From Thiohalomonas sp963783235 (GTDB lineage Bacteria; Pseudomonadota; Gammaproteobacteria; Thiohalomonadales; Thiohalomonadaceae): a stretch of DNA of 64,000 bases. A program made the translations under genes and the position numbers. Shown piece after piece: positions 1 to 8,924 of the stretch. Under the pieces are notes generated by a model. The model was not told where the DNA came from, made no database searches, and saw only the letters and a list, made by a program, of their open reading frames with translations. Within the stretch, counting starts at the first letter, position 1; each line of letters starts with the position of its first letter. Location of the stretch: contig CAWAMN010000001.1 in the NCBI GenBank assembly GCA_963783235.1, positions 1,178,001 through 1,242,000 of the forward strand. Direction: 5' to 3'.

Positions 1-111
1 GTGGGCGATGATGATTGCCGGGCCACCGGCACGATAATCATCCGGCACCGCCCAGACCGACGAGACCGCCACCTTTCCGTCGACCGCGATCTTCCTTTTC
101 AATCGGCGCAT
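1..111 (-). CDS. Alpha/beta hydrolase family protein, N-terminus only (partial)
   Basis: An open frame runs on the minus strand from ATG at 111 to the window edge and gives 37 residues. It begins MRRLKRKIAV and ends with a small hydrophobic strand, PAIIIAH. A short basic start, a VDG turn and a P-A-I-I-I-A-H strand leading towards an oxyanion-hole glycine is the usual opening of dienelactone-hydrolase-like alpha/beta hydrolases. The catalytic residues lie outside the window. An in-frame GTG at 123 with GGGG just upstream is an alternative start. It lies 50-60 bases downstream of the GDYXXLXY gene on the same strand and may be the last gene of that unit. The assignment rests on N-terminal pattern only. 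Confidence 0.5.
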   Translation of the reverse strand, partial: MRRLKRKIAVDGKVAVSSVWAVPDDYRAGGPAIIIAH

Positions 112-173
112 ACCGCTTGTCACTCGAGTCCCCGTTTTTACCGGCTCGCATCGTCGCGCAGGCGAGCCTTTTT

Positions 174-962
174 TCAATCCGGCGCCGCTTCCACGGCTCG
201 CACACCGGCGATCCACGGCTCATGGCGTCGACCATAATGAAGTGTAACCCGGTAACCGGGTCCGTTCGCTCCCCGCCTTGCGGCCTGCTTGATAGCTTGG
301 TGGTGGGCCGCCGGGACGTGAATCGAATCGACCAGGATCCGGCGTATGTAACCGCGTGTTTTCGCGTCGGACTCACCCGGTGAACGGTACCGGTAGCCAA
401 CGTCGAACTCCGCGGGTGTTATCAGGTATTGCCCGCCGTCGGGATAGCGTGCCCGCAAGGCAACGGCATCGGTTCCGGCATCGATAGCGACCAGGCGAGA
501 CTCTTGAGAGCGCATCCGTTTCAGCTGCTGCTGCGCATATTTCCGTTGCTGTTCCGTGGCCTCTCCTTTCGCGATCTGCGCCGACAGCTCCGCCAACGCC
601 TCCTCCTTCTGTCGCAGCCTCGCCGCCCAGGCCGCTCCGTCATACTCAAGGACGACATAGGCCCGACGTGATAGCGGCTCTTTCACCATCCCACCTTCAG
701 GCCGGGCCAAATCGAAACCCAACGCACGCAGTTTTACCTCGTCGAGCCAGGCGTAGTCGCCGCGAAAGGGAACCCTTAACCGCAGAGAAATTCCGCTGTT
801 TCCATCCGGCTCGGGTAACCACATGGACATCGGCAATTCCCTTTCCGTAAGAATGAGTGTCGCATCGGGCATTCCGGAACGGTTCCATGCCGCCCCCGCC
901 AGCACCAGTCCATTGACGAGCACCAGCAAAACCAGAGCGGCTGTCATTGACGTTCGCCTCAT
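174..962 (-). CDS. GDYXXLXY-domain membrane-anchored protein
   Basis: The protein has about 262 residues. An N-terminal hydrophobic segment (TAALVLLVLVNGLVLAGAAW) acts as signal or anchor. The sequence RVPFRGDYAWLDEVKL carries the GDYxxL signature that names the family, and a Lys/Gln/Glu-rich coiled stretch follows at mid-length. I chose ATG at 962 because it overlaps the stop of the upstream DUF2157 gene by four bases (ATGA), so the two are translationally coupled. Longer starts would run far into that gene. GDYXXLXY proteins are typically encoded next to DUF2157/DUF4401 membrane proteins, as here; their function is unknown. The likely location is the periplasmic face of the inner membrane. 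Confidence 0.8.
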   Translation of the reverse strand: MRRTSMTAALVLLVLVNGLVLAGAAWNRSGMPDATLILTERELPMSMWLPEPDGNSGISLRLRVPFRGDYAWLDEVKLRALGFDLARPEGGMVKEPLSRRAYVVLEYDGAAWAARLRQKEEALAELSAQIAKGEATEQQRKYAQQQLKRMRSQESRLVAIDAGTDAVALRARYPDGGQYLITPAEFDVGYRYRSPGESDAKTRGYIRRILVDSIHVPAAHHQAIKQAARRGANGPGYRVTLHYGRRHEPWIAGVRAVEAAPD

Positions 963-2014
963 GCGGGAGCCTCCCTGCGGGCGGAACGAAGTCGGCGCAG
1001 AATCAACAGTAGCGCAATGGCGATCAGCCCGAGCACCAGGAAAAAGAGGTACTTCGGCAGCCACTCCCACCACCAGTCGAAGAGTTTGGTGTAGAGGTAC
1101 AGGACAAAGAAGGTACTGCCCAGGTTGACCACCCCGGACCAGCGGCGACGGATGCCAACCCAGATGGTAAGGCCGGCGAGCAAAAATCCCAGCGACTGAT
1201 AGAGCTGTTCAATCGTCGCATTTTCCAGCGGCAGATAACTGATGCGCCCCCAGTTGGCGAGGATCAGAATGGCGATTAAGATAACCAGCAGGCCGTATAC
1301 CCGATAGATGCCGGCGAAATGCGGTTGCCAGCGGTGTGGCAACACCCCGATGAAGGCCGTCAGCGCCCCGGCGATGATGAACTGCTCCGGGCGTTCACCC
1401 AATGAGAGCCAGTACGCCCCGCTCCAGGTACCCACCGAGGCTGCCAGCCAACCCATGAGGCAGGTCAGTCCCGCTACCAGCAGCAGCCGCAGGCCGTAGC
1501 CGTAGGCGAGCAGCAGCGAGAACGCACCCCAGGCCAGGAAGGCATTCTGCGTGGGCGTGACGTTGAAAATAACCCCCAACATCCGGATGTCGAGCACGAA
1601 AGAGGCGAATGCGACCAGAGCCACGAGTGAAGCGAAATACAGCGTCTTTTCGCGCCTGGCGGCGAATTCGACACCAAGCGTCGCCAGCACGGGGACCCCG
1701 ATCAGGATGGCAACCTGCAATGGGGTGTCGAACCCGCCCCAGAAATGCAGAAAGAAAAAGAGTACCGCCGCCGAGAGCGCCAGCGCACCGAGGAGCGAGG
1801 TAATGCGCATCCCCAGCGAAAGCTGCTTCTGTTCGCTGCTGACATCGATGTCGAAAGCATCGGAGAACTGCCGGAATAGCGTCTGGTGGTGCGCCGCGAT
1901 TTGCTGCCGCAGATCGGGAGGAATTGCGCTCACCCCTTCCTGCTCGAGCGTCTTCAACTCGGCTTGAAAGGCATGGATCTGATCGATACGGGATTGGGCT
2001 TGTTGCTGGTGCAT
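959..2014 (-). CDS. DUF2157-type polytopic membrane protein
   Basis: The protein has about 351 residues: a charged, helical, Gln-rich N-terminus (MHQQQAQSRIDQIHAFQAEL) followed by roughly ten hydrophobic segments and a basic C-terminal tail (LRRLRSARREAPA). This matches DUF2157 membrane proteins, which carry a soluble helical N-domain before the membrane part. ATG at 2014 is preferred over an in-frame TTG at 2035. The stop overlaps the start of the GDYXXLXY gene, so the pair forms an operon. In related genomes a DUF4401 protein often completes a trio; only two members are visible here. The biochemical role is unknown. Confidence 0.75.
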   Translation of the reverse strand: MHQQQAQSRIDQIHAFQAELKTLEQEGVSAIPPDLRQQIAAHHQTLFRQFSDAFDIDVSSEQKQLSLGMRITSLLGALALSAAVLFFFLHFWGGFDTPLQVAILIGVPVLATLGVEFAARREKTLYFASLVALVAFASFVLDIRMLGVIFNVTPTQNAFLAWGAFSLLLAYGYGLRLLLVAGLTCLMGWLAASVGTWSGAYWLSLGERPEQFIIAGALTAFIGVLPHRWQPHFAGIYRVYGLLVILIAILILANWGRISYLPLENATIEQLYQSLGFLLAGLTIWVGIRRRWSGVVNLGSTFFVLYLYTKLFDWWWEWLPKYLFFLVLGLIAIALLLILRRLRSARREAPA

Positions 2015-2108
2015 GGTCCGTTGCCTACCGAACAAGCCCGAATAGTGTCACGGCACTTTAGGGGGAGCAAGCCCCCGAACTGTGCGTTTGCCGCCAGTCA
2101 CACTTTGG

Positions 2109-2960
2109 TCAGCGCTCGTCCATATCCGCCTGCAGTTCCCTAAGTATGGCCTCCTCGCGGGCAGCTTCGATACCCTGAAGGACGCCATCCACGTCGGCGG
2201 GACGTTCATCGCGCTGAAACTCTCCCGTCAACCGGGTATCGGGTTGCAGGTCGCCACTCTCGTAGAGCGCCCAGATCTCATGGGCGTAATCGGTGGCCGC
2301 CAGTTCCGGGGCGTATTGGGCGAAGTGGGCGGTGAGCTTGTCCACGTCACGCACCAGCATTCGAAAGGCGTTGTTGTTGCCGGCGGCGTCGACGGCCTGC
2401 GGGAGATCGATAATCACCGGCCCGTCGGCATCGACCAACACGTTGTATTCGGATAAATCGCCGTGAATCAAACCGGCGCAGAGCATGCGAACCACCTGGT
2501 CAATGAGATTACGGTGATACTCCCGCGCCTCCGTCTCGGTAAGTGCGATGTCATCCAGCCTCGGCGCCGCGCTGCCATCACCATCGGTGACCAGTTCCAT
2601 GAGCAGCACGCCATCGATGAACAGGTGAGGCTTCGGCACACGCACGCCAGCGGCGGCCAGGCGGTACAGGGCGTCGACTTCGGCGTTTTGCCAATCCGCT
2701 TCCTGCTCGCCGCGACCGAAACGGCTGCCCTTCGCCATGGCCCGGGCGCGCCGGCTGTTACGCACCTTGCGCCCTTCCTGGTACTGGGTGTGGCTTTTGA
2801 AGCCGCGCTTGTTCGCCTCCTTGTAGACCTTGGCGCAGCGGATCTCCCCGCCGCAGCGGACAACGAAAACCGATGCCTCCTTGCCGCTTTTGAGCTGGTA
2901 GACAACTTCATCGATGAGGCCGTCCTCGATCAGGGGTGCGATCCGCTTGGGGGTCTTCAT
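2109..2960 (-). CDS. RIO1-family serine protein kinase
   Basis: This is a 283-residue atypical protein kinase of the RIO family. A nucleotide-binding loop, SGKEASVF, lies near residue 25, and Lys44 in CAKVYK is the likely ATP-phosphate lysine. The catalytic loop HGDLSEYN is at 166-173, and the metal-binding loop IIDLPQ at 183-188 replaces the DFG of ordinary kinases. These motifs are diagnostic. Bacterial RIO kinases resemble the archaeal and eukaryotic proteins that act in small-subunit maturation, but their bacterial substrates are poorly known. Downstream of a small basic protein and a DEAD-box helicase on the same strand, it may belong to an RNA-related group; that link is inference. Confidence 0.93.
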   Translation of the reverse strand: MKTPKRIAPLIEDGLIDEVVYQLKSGKEASVFVVRCGGEIRCAKVYKEANKRGFKSHTQYQEGRKVRNSRRARAMAKGSRFGRGEQEADWQNAEVDALYRLAAAGVRVPKPHLFIDGVLLMELVTDGDGSAAPRLDDIALTETEAREYHRNLIDQVVRMLCAGLIHGDLSEYNVLVDADGPVIIDLPQAVDAAGNNNAFRMLVRDVDKLTAHFAQYAPELAATDYAHEIWALYESGDLQPDTRLTGEFQRDERPADVDGVLQGIEAAREEAILRELQADMDER

Positions 2961-3053
2961 GGGCTCCGGCTGTTTATGGAGGATTGCCGCGTATCCGCGG
3001 GAGGGAAAAGTGATCGGCGGCGAGCCAGTCGCCTCCGGCGGAAAATTAAAGGC

Positions 3054-3203
3054 CTACTCGTCGCTACTCTCGGGTGGCTGCTCTTCGCCCTCCGGGACGT
3101 CCGACTTCTTCTTATCGAGCTTACGCTGCAATTTCTGCTCTTTCTTTTTCTTCTTTTCCAGCTCGCGCTGACGCTTCTCAAATTGGAAATTGGGTTTGGC
3201 CAT
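3054..3203 (-). CDS. Small highly charged Lys/Glu-rich protein (49 aa)
   Basis: ATG at 3203 opens a 49-residue frame ending in TAG at 3054-3056. The protein starts MAKPNFQFEKRQRELEKK, has an uninterrupted Lys/Gln/Glu/Arg helix through the middle and ends in an acidic tail (EGEEQPPESSDE). Short proteins with the same MAKPNFQFEKRQ start occur in many gammaproteobacteria as conserved hypotheticals, to my recollection. The composition suggests an RNA- or ribosome-binding peptide or a single coiled coil, without direct evidence. It sits between the helicase and the RIO kinase on the same strand. A GC-rich hairpin without a T-run (stem 3237-3244 with 3256-3263) lies between it and the helicase. Confidence 0.7.
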   Translation of the reverse strand: MAKPNFQFEKRQRELEKKKKKEQKLQRKLDKKKSDVPEGEEQPPESSDE

Positions 3204-3323
3204 GCTACCTCACGGTCGATGTTCCGAGTGTCCGGAGGCAGAGGCCGGACTCCGACCTCTGCCTACCGAAGCTTAGCCGGTTGTCGCGCGCCCGGTGAGG
3301 GCTGGCCCGACAACCCGACGGCA

Positions 3324-4583
3324 CTAGGCGCTCATCGAACGCCGACGGGCTGCGCCCGCACCCGGCCCACCACGACGAGGTCCGCCCCGGCCCTTGCCGC
3401 CCGGACGACGACCCGCCGGCCTTGCCTCCTGGTAGCGCGGCTCGGGGTAGCGCGGCTCGAGACCGGAGAGCACGGCCCGATCGATCTTCTGACCGGTCAT
3501 CCGCTCAATGCGCGAGAGCTTCGACCAATCCTGACGACCAATCAGGGATACCGCCGTGCCGGTGTCTCCGCCACGGCCGGTGCGCCCGATACGATGGACG
3601 TAGTCTTCCGGGGAGTTGGGCAGGTCGAAGTTCACCACCAGCGACAGGCCACGGATATCCAGGCCGCGTGCGGCCACATCGGTGGCGACCATCACCTGCA
3701 CGCGCCGGTTGCGCAGTTTCTCAACCGCCCGGCGCCGCTCGTGCTGACTCATGTCGCCGTGCAGCGAGGTGCTGCGATGGCCGCGCTCGCGAAGCTGCTG
3801 CGCCAGGACATCGGCCCCCTTTTTGGTGGAGGTGAAGACCAGCGCCTGATCGCCATCACCGTCGCGCAGCACCCGATCCAGCAGCTCCTGCTTGTGATCG
3901 AAGTGATCCGCCTGGTGCAGGCGCTGGGTAATGGATTCGTGACGCGTGGTGACCTGATCGATTTCGACCCGCACCGGCTCCTTCAGCAGGCGCTTCACCA
4001 CCCGCGCCACGGAACCTTCGAAGGTGGCGGAGAACAGCAGGGTCTGGCGATCGCTCGGCGTGGCGGCGGCGATGCGCTCAACGGCATCGACAAAGCCCAT
4101 GTCGAGCATGCGATCGGCCTCGTCCAGTACCAGCAGTTCCAGCCGCGAGAAGTCGACGCGGCCGCGATCCATATGATCCATCAGCCGGCCCGGGGTGGCC
4201 ACGAGCAGGTCCAGCGGACGGCGCAGCAGCTTCTGCTGCGGCGGATAGGGCATGCCGCCCACCACGGCGCCGCTGCTCAGGCGCGTGAAGTGGCCCAAGC
4301 TGCTGATCGCCTCCGAAACCTGGGTCGCCAGTTCACGGGTCGGCGTCAGTACCAGCACACGGGGGCCAACTCCGTCCTTGGTCGCAGGCGTGAGCAAGCG
4401 CTGTAGGGCGGGGAGCACGAAAGCGGCCGTCTTGCCGGTTCCGGTCTGGGCCGAAGCCATCAGGTCGCGCCCTTCCAGGGCAAGCGGGATGGCCTGGCGC
4501 TGGATTTCGCTGGGTTCCTTGAAGCCGCAGCGCTCGATGGCGCGAAGCAGGATGGGATCTAAAGCAAGTTTCTCAAAAGACAA
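3324..4583 (-). CDS. rhlE: DEAD-box ATP-dependent RNA helicase, RhlE-like
   Basis: The protein has 419 residues with the full DEAD-box motif set: a Q-motif region (GFKEPSEIQRQAI) at about 20-32, motif I AQTGTGKT at 45-52, motif Ia PTRELA, motif II DEAD at 154-157, motif III SAT at 185-187, and in the second RecA domain ATDVAARGLDI and HRIGRTGR. The C-terminus is a Gly/Arg/Pro-rich basic tail (RPGGKGRGGPRRGGPG), typical of RhlE proteins that use such tails to hold RNA. It would unwind short RNA duplexes in ribosome assembly or RNA decay. About 250 bases of non-repetitive sequence precede the start before the palindromic repeats. Confidence 0.9.
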   Translation of the reverse strand: MSFEKLALDPILLRAIERCGFKEPSEIQRQAIPLALEGRDLMASAQTGTGKTAAFVLPALQRLLTPATKDGVGPRVLVLTPTRELATQVSEAISSLGHFTRLSSGAVVGGMPYPPQQKLLRRPLDLLVATPGRLMDHMDRGRVDFSRLELLVLDEADRMLDMGFVDAVERIAAATPSDRQTLLFSATFEGSVARVVKRLLKEPVRVEIDQVTTRHESITQRLHQADHFDHKQELLDRVLRDGDGDQALVFTSTKKGADVLAQQLRERGHRSTSLHGDMSQHERRRAVEKLRNRRVQVMVATDVAARGLDIRGLSLVVNFDLPNSPEDYVHRIGRTGRGGDTGTAVSLIGRQDWSKLSRIERMTGQKIDRAVLSGLEPRYPEPRYQEARPAGRRPGGKGRGGPRRGGPGAGAARRRSMSA

Positions 4584-4807
4584 ATAAATATCCTCAGCCG
4601 CCGGTTTTGGCGACGTGACAGGGTAAAACGTGCAATACGAGGAGCACGTCGCGGCGATATACCGCAGGACGTCGCTAACCGGTGGGCCAGGAATGAGCTG
4701 GACAGGGGGAAGTGACGCGATGGTTGGTAAAGCCGGGAGAGTATAGCACGGAAGTTAGGCGACTGCTCGCCTGATGAAAGTGGCCCCTGCCGGGGGATTG
4801 TCCGTGG

Positions 4808-5053
4808 GCGGCATCCTGCCGCGAAAAGGGGTTCCGTCAGCGAAATTCGCGGCTGGAAGCCGCTCCTACCGGTCGGGAGTCAGGGGGCGTTTTTTTTTGT
4901 AGGAGCGGCATCTTGCCGCGAAAGAGGTCTTGACGGGGATTCGCGGCTGGAAGCCGCTTGTACCGGTCGGGAGTCAGGGGGCGTTTTTTTTTGTAGGAGC
5001 GGCATCTTGCCGCGAAAGAGGTCTTGACGGGAATTCGCGGCTGGAAGCCGCAC
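4808..5053. repeat. Tandem palindromic (REP-like) repeats, 94-bp period
   Basis: Two and a half copies of a unit sit in the 482-base gap between the helicase and the YhiN-like gene. GTAGGAGCGGCATCTTGCCG begins at 4899 and again at 4993, a period of exactly 94. An earlier, more diverged copy starts near 4808. Each unit pairs GTAGGAGCGGC with a later inverted GCCGCTCCTAC-like arm through TTCGCGGCTGGAAGCCGC, and units are separated by a run of eight or nine T. A related solitary copy lies at 8165-8231. This is the form of REP/BIME elements mobilised by RAYT transposases; no such gene is in the window. The rest of the gap (4584-4807) would hold the helicase promoter; no clear motif was recognised. 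Confidence 0.85.
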
Positions 5054-5065
5054 ATAAGGATTACA

Positions 5066-6247
5066 TCAGGCATATTGGCCGGCGCACCAGCCGGAGGACC
5101 AGGCCCATTGCAGGTTGTATCCCCCCAGCCAGCCGGTCACATCGAGGACCTCTCCAATAAAGTAGAGCCCCGGCACCGACCGGCTCTCCATGGTCTTCGA
5201 TGAGATGGCGTCACAGTCCACGCCGCCCCGTGTCACCTCGGCGGTGCGGTAGCCCTCGGTGCCGTTGGGGCGGATCGACCAGCGATGAAAGAGCTGCGCT
5301 GTCTTTTCGATCTGCTTGTGATTGAGGCCGTTCAATGCCTGCTCAGCGAGGGCATGGGGCAGCAGTACACTCACCAATCGGGCGGGCAGCAGGCGGGAGA
5401 GTGCGGTGCGCAGCCGCTGCCTGGGGTGTTGCTGCTGCCATTCGGGCAGCATCGCGAGAAGGTCTTGCCCCGGTAGCCAGTCAACCCGAATCGATTCACC
5501 GGGCTGCCACCAGTTGGAGATCTGCAGAATCGCCGGACCACTCAGGCCGCGATGGGTGAACAGCAGGTTCTCGCGAAAGCTCTGGCGCGGATTACTCACC
5601 ACGCACTCCACCGCAATCCCTGACAATGGCGCGAATCGTTTAAGATCGTCCGGCTGCAGCGTGAAGGGCACCAGAGCGGCCGACGGCGGCCACACCTTGA
5701 TACCGAACTGCTCCGCTACCGTATAGCCGAAGGGGCTGGCACCCGTAGAGGGGATCGACAGACCGCCGGTGGCGATCACCAGCGATTCGCACTGACAGTG
5801 CTCACCCTCTGCCGAGAGCCGGAAACCCTGTTCCCCGATGCGCTCGATGGTTTCAATGGACTGCCTGAAGCGCATCTGCACCCCCGCCCCGTCGCATTCG
5901 CCGAGCAGCATATCGAGGATGTCCCGACTGCTCTCATCGCAAAACAGCTGACCGTGGCTGCGCTCGTGCCAGGCGATACCGTAACGGCCGACCAACGCCA
6001 GGAAATCCCATTGCGTATAGCGGCTGAGGGCGGATTTGCAGAAGTGGGGATTATGGCTGAGGTAATGGTCGGCGGAGACATCGTAGTTGGTGAAGTTGCA
6101 GCGCCCTCCCCCGGCCATCAGGATCTTCGCACCCGGTTTGCGGGCCTGGTCCAGTACAAGGACCCGGCGCCCACGGCGCCCCGCCTCGGCCGCGCACATC
6201 AGACCCGCGGCACCGGCCCCCACGATAATGACATCGGACTTCAGCAT
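5066..6247 (-). CDS. HI0933/YhiN-family FAD-dependent oxidoreductase
   Basis: This 393-residue flavoprotein has an N-terminal dinucleotide-binding motif DVIIVGAGAAGLMCAAEAG (residues about 5-23), followed by GAKILMAGGGRCNFTN, the hallmark of the HI0933/YhiN (BaiN-like) family. A C-terminal FAD motif reads VPGLYFIGEVLDVTGWLGGYN. The physiological substrate is uncertain; members are variously labelled aminoacetone oxidase or NAD(P)/FAD-dependent oxidoreductase. The gene is monocistronic, ends just beside the REP array and is divergent from the ABC-F gene. The length is normal for the family. Confidence 0.88.
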   Translation of the reverse strand: MLKSDVIIVGAGAAGLMCAAEAGRRGRRVLVLDQARKPGAKILMAGGGRCNFTNYDVSADHYLSHNPHFCKSALSRYTQWDFLALVGRYGIAWHERSHGQLFCDESSRDILDMLLGECDGAGVQMRFRQSIETIERIGEQGFRLSAEGEHCQCESLVIATGGLSIPSTGASPFGYTVAEQFGIKVWPPSAALVPFTLQPDDLKRFAPLSGIAVECVVSNPRQSFRENLLFTHRGLSGPAILQISNWWQPGESIRVDWLPGQDLLAMLPEWQQQHPRQRLRTALSRLLPARLVSVLLPHALAEQALNGLNHKQIEKTAQLFHRWSIRPNGTEGYRTAEVTRGGVDCDAISSKTMESRSVPGLYFIGEVLDVTGWLGGYNLQWAWSSGWCAGQYA

Positions 6248-6558
6248 GGGCGCGATTGTAAGGCACTTCTAATAATCCAACACGGTTCTGTTCGCGGCCT
6301 GGAGAAAAAAGCCCATGTAAGTCCTTGAAATCGGGCACGCTGTGAATACATCCCTGTACGCTCGATTGCCTGGGACCGGGTGCAGCGGCCCGGCCGGTTG
6401 TGAGACAATAGCGCCGCAGCACCACGATTCTGGTTTGTACCTCCCGGCAACTCTCGGCTTATCCCGCCAGGCTCGACGGCCCCGCCTCACGTTACGGTCG
6501 CCGTTTTATCGTGCTCGCCCGAAAACCCTTTGTTAACCGCATATCTGGATACTAATCA
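6248..6558. other. Divergent intergenic region
   Basis: These 311 bases separate the divergent YhiN-like and ybiT genes and must hold both promoters. I found no convincing -35/-10 pair. A short stretch near 6343-6365 (GAATACATCCCTGTACGCTC) resembles the inner part of the 86-bp palindromic repeat seen at 23756 and 29663, so a degraded repeat copy is probable. No gene is apparent. Confidence 0.4.
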
Positions 6559-8152
6559 GTGCTAACCACCGCCAATATCACCATGCAGTTCGGCGCCAAG
6601 CCGCTTTTTGAAAACATCTCCGTCAAGTTCGGCGACGGCAACCGCTACGGGCTTATCGGCGCCAACGGCTGCGGCAAGTCGACGCTGATGAAGATCCTCG
6701 GCGGCGACCTGGAACCGAGCGCCGGCAATGTCAGCCTCGACCCCAACGAGCGCCTCGGCAAGCTGCGCCAGGATCAGTTCGGCTTTGAGGAACACACGGT
6801 CCTCGATGCCGTGATCATGGGCCATGAAGAGCTGTGGCAGGTGAAGTCCGAGCGCGATCGCATCTATTCGCTGCCGGAGATGAGCGAAGAGGACGGCATG
6901 AAGGTGGCGGACCTGGAGGTGCAGTTTGCCGAATACGACGGCTACACCGCCGAGGCGCGTGCCGGCGAACTGCTGCTGGGCGTGGGTATCCCGGTCGAAC
7001 AGCACGAGGGCCCCATGAGCGCCATCGCCCCCGGCTGGAAGCTGCGGGTGCTGCTGGCCCAGGCGCTGTTTTCCGACCCGGACATCCTGCTGCTGGACGA
7101 GCCGACCAACAACCTGGATATCCATACCATCCGCTGGCTGGAGGATATGCTCAACGCGCGAAACAGCACGATGATCATCATCTCCCATGACCGCCACTTC
7201 CTGAACAGCGTCTGCACCCATATGGCCGACCTGGATTACGGTGAACTGCGGGTCTATCCGGGCAATTACGATGAATACATGACCGCCGCGACCCAGGCGC
7301 GGGAGCGACTCTACGCCGACAATGCCAAGAAGAAGGCGCAGATCGCCGAGCTTCAGAGCTTCGTCAGCCGCTTCTCGGCCAATGCCTCCAAGGCCAAGCA
7401 GGCCACCTCACGCGCGCGCCAGATCGAGAAGATCAAGCTCGAAGGACGTCAAACCCTCCAGTCGCCAGAACCCCTTCATTCGCTTCCAGCAGGAGAAGAA
7501 GCTGCACCGCAACGCCATGGAGGTGGAGGGACTCGGCAAGGGCTTCGACGGGCAGCCGCTGTTCAGCGACCTCAACCTGCTGGTGGAGGTGGGCGAGCGC
7601 ATCGCCGTCATCGGCCCCAACGGTATCGGCAAGACCACTCTCCTGCGCTGCCTGGTGGGCGATCTGGAGAGCGACAGCGGCGAGGTGAAAATGTCCGAAA
7701 ACGCCAGCGTCGGCTACTTTGCCCAGGACCACGCCGATGATTTCGCCAACGATATGCCGCTGTTCGACTGGATTTCGCTGTGGGGCAAAGAGGGCGATGA
7801 CGAGCAGGTATTCCGGGGCACCCTGGGCCGGCTGCTGTTCTCCCAGGACGAAATCAAGAAGTCGGTGAAGGTGATCTCCGGTGGCGAACAGGGACGCATG
7901 CTGTTCGGCAAACTGATGCTGCAACGCCCCAATATCATGGTGATGGATGAACCGACCAACCACCTGGATATGGAATCGATCGAATCGCTCAACCTGGCCC
8001 TGGAGAACTATGACGGCACGCTGATCTTTGTCAGCCACGACCGCGAGTTCGTCTCCTCACTGGCCACCCGTATTATCGAGCTGACCCCGCAGGGCGTCAT
8101 CGATTTCAGCGGGAGCTATGAGGAGTACCTGCGTAGCCGCGAAGCCGCCTGA
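6559..8152 (+). CDS. ybiT: ABC-F family ATPase YbiT, interrupted by a one-base frameshift
   Basis: Together the two frames encode a protein with two ABC cassettes and no membrane domain, matching E. coli YbiT in motif order and in length (about 530 residues once the frame is restored). Walker A sequences are GANGCGKST and GPNGIGKTT; the second-cassette signature is ISGGEQGRM; Walker B regions are ILLLDEPTNNLD and IMVMDEPTNHLD. ABC-F proteins bind the ribosomal E site and rescue stalled complexes. GTG at 6559 gives the family N-terminus (MLTTANITMQFG). At about 7444-7445 the frame changes: removing one G restores KIKLE-DVKPSSRQNPFIRF, conserved in YbiT. This is a sequencing error or a recent inactivating mutation; the rest is undamaged. 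Confidence 0.92.
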
Positions 8153-8164
8153 ACGCCGTTGCGG

Positions 8165-8231
8165 GTAGGAGCGGCGCGTCGCCGCGATTTGCTCAATCCG
8201 ACTGCAAATCGCCCCAGGGCGGGGCTCCTAC
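8165..8231. repeat. Single REP-like palindromic element
   Basis: GTAGGAGCGGCGCGTCGCCG opens and GGGCGGGGCTCCTAC closes a 67-base inverted repeat starting 13 bases after the ybiT stop. It shares the GTAGGAGCGGC arm with the tandem elements at 4808-5053. In this position it could also act as a 3' mRNA-stabilising hairpin. Confidence 0.75.
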
Positions 8232-8320
8232 CGAACACATACCAAACGGAAATCGGTCGGCGCCCCACCCACGATTGTGCGCGAGAGGGTCGCCGCCCCC
8301 CCCTTTTCGAGTTCTGAGCA

Positions 8321-8716
8321 TCAAGCGTCGAAGTTCAGTCCCGCAACAATCCGGTTCAGGACTCCCTGAGCCCCCTCGTTCTCGGGTTTATCGCCCTTTT
8401 CTGCTCCGGCTCTGGCCTCAGCCTCGATGCGGGCGATGTAGCTGTCATTGCAGGCACTGACCGCCACTTTAAGGCTCTCCAGAGCCGCCTCGACCTCCTC
8501 GGGCTTGCGTACCCAGGTGGCAATGAAAAGCCCTTCGGACGCTTCGATCTTCGCGGGATATTTGTTTTTGGAAGTCAACTGGTTGAAATCCTCACACCAC
8601 TTTTCCGGCGCCTTGTGCGAGATCTTGAAAAACAGGTCGATATACGGCTCCTTGCGCATCCGAGGCGGACGCGTCTCGTCGAAGCCGCAAATTCTGATGT
8701 CACTGATGCCTTCCAT
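8321..8716 (-). CDS. Hypothetical protein, about 131 aa
   Basis: I do not recognise the family. ATG at 8716 gives a protein starting MEGISDIRICGFDETRPPRM. A longer in-frame ATG at 8767 is possible but adds a less protein-like leader. The sequence is soluble and mixed alpha/beta, with Cys in KWCEDF and VSACNDSY, and ends in a charged Ala/Glu-rich helix. No signal peptide or membrane segment is seen. It lies alone between the REP element and a transporter transcribed the other way. Codon use and third-position GC look like those of the neighbours, which supports a real gene. Confidence 0.55.
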   Translation of the reverse strand: MEGISDIRICGFDETRPPRMRKEPYIDLFFKISHKAPEKWCEDFNQLTSKNKYPAKIEASEGLFIATWVRKPEEVEAALESLKVAVSACNDSYIARIEAEARAGAEKGDKPENEGAQGVLNRIVAGLNFDA

Positions 8717-8924
8717 TCCGGTTTGAGCCTTCGTCACGGGGAAAGGACCCAGCATACGCCAGGACATGGCTCAACAGTTGAAATTCTGTCCCGTTCGTCC
8801 TTCCGACGGAGACGAACAGCCGCTTTGTCCCCTGACAACTCGCCCTTGGCGCCGGAACGAACGCCTACTCCCCGGGTCCAACCGAAACGACATCCCCTGA
8901 GGGTTTCCAAAAGGAGTCTGCCCA

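Noticed and set aside
143..173. GGCTCGC...GCGAGCC hairpin followed by TTTTTT on the plus strand
   Set aside because: It has the form of a plus-strand terminator, but no plus-strand gene precedes it. On the minus strand, where the genes run, there is no T-run after the stem.
2463..4406. Long plus-strand open frame (647 codons) opposite the RIO kinase and helicase genes
   Set aside because: It is antisense to two genes with complete family motifs, and its translation is low-complexity without recognisable domains. High GC explains such frames.
4808..5053. Possible CRISPR array
   Set aside because: The repeated unit is the whole 94 bases, including what would be spacers, and there are fewer than three full units. 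It is a REP-type tandem repeat and no cas gene is present.
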